From positions 1 through 25,186 of the forward strand of contig JAVKID010000045.1 in assembly GCA_031459655.1 (NCBI GenBank): a stretch of 25,186 nucleotides of DNA. The letters are read 5' to 3'. The translations under genes and the position numbers were made by a program. The notes beneath the pieces were generated by a model. That model had not been told where the DNA came from, did no database searches, and worked only from the letters and a program-made list of their open reading frames with translations. Source of the DNA: Fervidifonticultor_A octavus_A. Its GTDB lineage: Bacteria; Sysuimicrobiota; Sysuimicrobiia; Sysuimicrobiales; Humicultoraceae. Positions 22,701 through 25,186 of this stretch are shown piece after piece (position 1 is the first letter of the stretch; each line of letters begins with the position of its first letter).

Positions 22701-24662
22701 ATGGCCACCACGTCCCGGTCGCAACGCGTCTTTCTCCTCGGCCTCGACGGGGCCACGTTGAGCCTCCTGCGCCCCTGGGCCGAGGAGGGGCATCTGCCGA
22801 CCCTTGCCCGCCTGATGGCCGACGGGACGTGGGGGCCGCTCATGTCTACCACGCCCGCCTCCACGCCGGTCGCCTGGACCTCCATGGTCACCGGCGTCTA
22901 CCCCGGCAAGCACGGAATCTTCGGGTTCGTGAAGCGCAGGCCGGGCAGCTACGACCTGGACGTCGTCACCTCCCTGGACCGTCGTCGGCCGGCGATCTGG
23001 AACCTGCTGGACCGGGTAGGTCTGCGCTCGATCGTCGTGGACGTGCCCTTCACCTACCCGCCTGAGCAGATCAACGGGATCATGATCTCCGGCCTGGGGA
23101 CCCCTGATGTGACCTCCGAGTTCGTCCACCCCAAGCCGCTGCGCGAGGTCGTCCTCCGCGAGTTCGCCCCCTATCCCCTCGACATCTACTATCGGGGTGA
23201 CGTCATGGCGTTCCTGGAGGAGGCGCGGCGCCTGACCGACCACCGGCTGGCGCTGGCCCGCTTTTTGGCCCGCGAGTTCCCGTGGGACTTCTTCATGCTC
23301 GGCCTGATGGCCACCGACCGGATCCAGCATGTGGTCTGGAAGTACCTGGACCCCGGGCACTTCCTGTACACGGAAGAAGACGCCCGCCGCTACCGTCCCG
23401 CCATCCTGGGCTACTACCGCCGTCTGGACGAGGTCATGGCGGAGTTGGTGGCGCTGGCGGGGCCTCAGGCGACGTTTGTGATCGCCTCGGACCACGGGTT
23501 TGGGCCGATGGACCGCAGCCTCTCGCTCCTGCGGTGGCTGGCGCAGCAGGGGATGATCGCCCTGGGAGGCCGGATCTGGGAGTACGCGCCTCCCGACCGC
23601 ATCCCGTCGTTTATGCCGCACGGGCCCGGCCAAGTCGTCCAGCAGATCGGCGGCGGACCGTATGCCGACGGCCTGACATTCCTGGTGGACGAGCCCGATT
23701 CGTACGCCGGCGCGGTGTTTCGGATCGCGAACCTGCATCCCGACCGGCGGTACGAGGTCCGGGCGACGATCGTGGATGGGACGCCGGACGCGCTGCTGGA
23801 GTTCGACGACCTTTCACGCACCGGCAATCCCATTCTCGGCGGAGGGTACCTTCGAGAGCGTCCCTCCGACGTCTCAGCCGTGTTCCAGCCCCAGCGCTCC
23901 GAGATCGAGTTGTTCGTCGGCCTGACCACCTACAACCGGAATCCCTGCGGGTATCTCACGCTCGGTGGCCTCGCGCTTGCGGAACGCGAGGACTGGTCGA
24001 AGACGGTCGCCTACGTCCTGGACACCGGCGACGCCACCGAGGGCCGGCGCATCCGCCTGAACGTCCGCGGCCGGGAGCCCAACGGCATCGTTGAGCGGGG
24101 GGAGGAGTATGAGCGGGTGCGCGACCGCATCGCCTCCGGGGTCCTGGCGCTTCGGGACGACCGAGGGCGCCCCCTGGTGAGCAGCGTCTATCGGCGCGAA
24201 GACCTCTACCGCGGCCCGTACGTCGAGGAGGGCCCCGACCTGGTGGTGGGGTTCGCGCCGGGGGTCGGCGGGGTAGGGTCGGTCCCCGAACTTTACGGCT
24301 ACCTTCCCAACGGGCCCATCAGCGTGCCTTCGGTCACGGGCAATTCGGGGAACCACAGGAGGGAGGGCATCTTCGTCGCCTGCGGTGAAGGGATTTCCCG
24401 GGGTCAGACCATCACCGCTGAGATCGTGGACCTGGCTCCCACGATTCTCTGCCTCCTGGGGGCGCCCGTGCTCCCGGACATGGACGGCCGGGTTCTTCAG
24501 GAAATCCTCGTCCCTGGGACCCCCGCCATCGTCAGCGCGGCGGCATCACCGCGCTTGGAGGCTGGCATCGCTCCCCGGGCCGACGAGCCCGCCGCAGCCT
24601 ACACGCCGGAGGACCGCCAGAAGGTGGAAGACCGGTTGCGCAGGCTCGGGTACATCGAGTGA
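22701..24662 (+). CDS. Alkaline-phosphatase-superfamily phosphodiesterase (type I phosphodiesterase/nucleotide pyrophosphatase-like), copy B
   Basis: 653 residues. All two-metal-site ligands expected for this superfamily are visible: D16 in LLGLDGAT, nucleophile candidate T55 in STPVAWTSMVTG, D206 and H210 in ATDRIQH, D264 and H265 in ASDHGFG, and H552 in GNSGNHRREG. H71 lies in the conserved PGKHGIFGF. The predicted reaction is hydrolysis of a phosphodiester or phosphomonoester; the substrate is unknown. No signal peptide is seen, so it appears cytoplasmic. Between DHGF and the conserved RGREPNGIV lies a beta-rich insertion of about 105 residues (about 324-428) unlike the catalytic core. The ATG at 22701 gives the canonical N-terminus; the open frame upstream overlaps the GT gene and is ignored. 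It is followed by a paralog. Confidence 0.83.
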   Translation: MATTSRSQRVFLLGLDGATLSLLRPWAEEGHLPTLARLMADGTWGPLMSTTPASTPVAWTSMVTGVYPGKHGIFGFVKRRPGSYDLDVVTSLDRRRPAIWNLLDRVGLRSIVVDVPFTYPPEQINGIMISGLGTPDVTSEFVHPKPLREVVLREFAPYPLDIYYRGDVMAFLEEARRLTDHRLALARFLAREFPWDFFMLGLMATDRIQHVVWKYLDPGHFLYTEEDARRYRPAILGYYRRLDEVMAELVALAGPQATFVIASDHGFGPMDRSLSLLRWLAQQGMIALGGRIWEYAPPDRIPSFMPHGPGQVVQQIGGGPYADGLTFLVDEPDSYAGAVFRIANLHPDRRYEVRATIVDGTPDALLEFDDLSRTGNPILGGGYLRERPSDVSAVFQPQRSEIELFVGLTTYNRNPCGYLTLGGLALAEREDWSKTVAYVLDTGDATEGRRIRLNVRGREPNGIVERGEEYERVRDRIASGVLALRDDRGRPLVSSVYRREDLYRGPYVEEGPDLVVGFAPGVGGVGSVPELYGYLPNGPISVPSVTGNSGNHRREGIFVACGEGISRGQTITAEIVDLAPTILCLLGAPVLPDMDGRVLQEILVPGTPAIVSAAASPRLEAGIAPRADEPAAAYTPEDRQKVEDRLRRLGYIE

Positions 24663-24679
24663 GGGCTGGAAGCCGGACC

Positions 24680-25186
24680 GTGGCCACTGACCGCCAGCAC
24701 GGCCGGGTCTTCCTCCTCGGGCTCGACGGCGCCACCTTCACCCTCCTGCGCCCGTGGATCGACGAGGGGCACCTGCCGACCCTCGCCAGGCTTCTCGCTG
24801 AGGGCGCCTGGGGCCCGCTGACGTCCGTCATCCCGCCGATGACGCCGGTCGCCTGGACCTCGATGGTCACCGGCGTCCGCCCCGGCAAGCACGGCATCTT
24901 CGGATTCCTCAAGACCAGGCCTGGCCGGTATGAACGCGAGCCGTCCTCGTCGCTGGACCGCCGCCGGCCGGCGATCTGGAACCTGCTGGACCGCGCCGGA
25001 CGTCCGTCCATCCTGGTGGGCGTCCCCTACACGTATCCCCCGGAACCGATCAACGGGGTCGTCGTCTCGGGCTTTGGGACACCGTCCGTGGACGGTGAGT
25101 TCGTCCATCCGCGATCGCTGCGCGAGGTGATCCTGCGCGAGTTCGGTCCCTACCCTCTGGAGGTTCGCTACCGGAAGGACGTCTTG
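24680..25186 (+). CDS. Alkaline-phosphatase-superfamily phosphodiesterase, copy B' (3' partial)
   Basis: The first 169 codons of a paralog of the preceding gene, running off the window end without a stop. The GTG at 24680 gives MATDRQHGRVFLLGLDGAT, and aligned over 97 residues with copy B 75 are identical (counted by hand), including LLGLDGAT, TPVAWTSMVTG, PGKHGIFGF and RRRPAIWNLLDR. It therefore keeps the first metal-binding Asp and the nucleophile candidate Thr. The remaining ligands lie beyond the window. It begins 17 nt after copy B and is likely co-transcribed with it. Confidence 0.85.
   Translation, partial: MATDRQHGRVFLLGLDGATFTLLRPWIDEGHLPTLARLLAEGAWGPLTSVIPPMTPVAWTSMVTGVRPGKHGIFGFLKTRPGRYEREPSSSLDRRRPAIWNLLDRAGRPSILVGVPYTYPPEPINGVVVSGFGTPSVDGEFVHPRSLREVILREFGPYPLEVRYRKDVL

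Noticed and set aside
20645..25186. Mobile element or phage origin of the duplicated block
   Set aside because: No transposase, integrase, terminal inverted repeats or attachment-site duplication were seen, and base composition matches the neighbours.

Overview
The window is a GC-rich bacterial fragment (roughly two thirds G+C by eye) with tightly packed genes, many GTG starts and many 1-23 nt gene overlaps. A 10-N run at 22075-22084 marks it as a draft scaffold. The first, 5'-truncated gene encodes an outer-membrane beta-barrel-like protein (LptD-like), minor pilins are present, and an O-antigen/capsule-type ABC exporter is encoded. Together these point to a diderm bacterium. The lineage cannot be fixed from the sequence; an uncultured high-GC diderm such as Armatimonadota or a relative is only a guess.

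Positions 1-15976 (all + strand) form one long surface-polysaccharide locus. It starts with the barrel protein, then phosphomannomutase/phosphoglucomutase, UDP-glucuronate decarboxylase (UDP-xylose synthase), GDP-mannose 4,6-dehydratase and GDP-L-fucose synthase. Next come a GT4 glycosyltransferase, an unusual fused GT2-GT4 glycosyltransferase and a polyprenyl glycosylphosphotransferase that would start the lipid-linked glycan. After an 84-nt spacer follow a sugar-1-phosphate nucleotidyltransferase, a UDP-sugar 4-epimerase, UDP-glucose 6-dehydrogenase, the Wzm/Wzt-type ABC exporter and a second, long-form RmlA-like nucleotidyltransferase. The predicted sugar donors are UDP-GlcA, UDP-Xyl, GDP-Fuc and probably a dTDP- or UDP-linked hexose. 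No ManC and no RmlB/C/D are in the window, so those steps must be encoded elsewhere.

Positions 15973-20529 hold a minor-pilin (pseudopilin) set on the - strand: GspJ/PilW-like, GspI/PilV-like and a large PilX-like protein. It is split by a + strand gene for a secreted protein of unknown function with a signal peptide and one degenerate Asp-box-like motif. A 325-nt divergent regulatory region precedes the secreted gene, and a perfect 13-bp hairpin lies between it and the convergent PilX-like gene. The arrangement recalls minor-pilin plus tip-adhesin loci (fimU-pilV-W-X-Y1), but that is an inference from context.

Positions 20645-25186 (+ strand) contain two successive tandem duplications, A-A'-B-B'. 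A and A' are GT8-like glycosyltransferases; A' is broken by the assembly gap. B and B' are alkaline-phosphatase-superfamily phosphodiesterases without visible signal peptides; B' runs off the window. B carries a beta-rich insertion between its metal-binding motifs. No tRNA, rRNA, CRISPR array, transposase or phage gene was seen.
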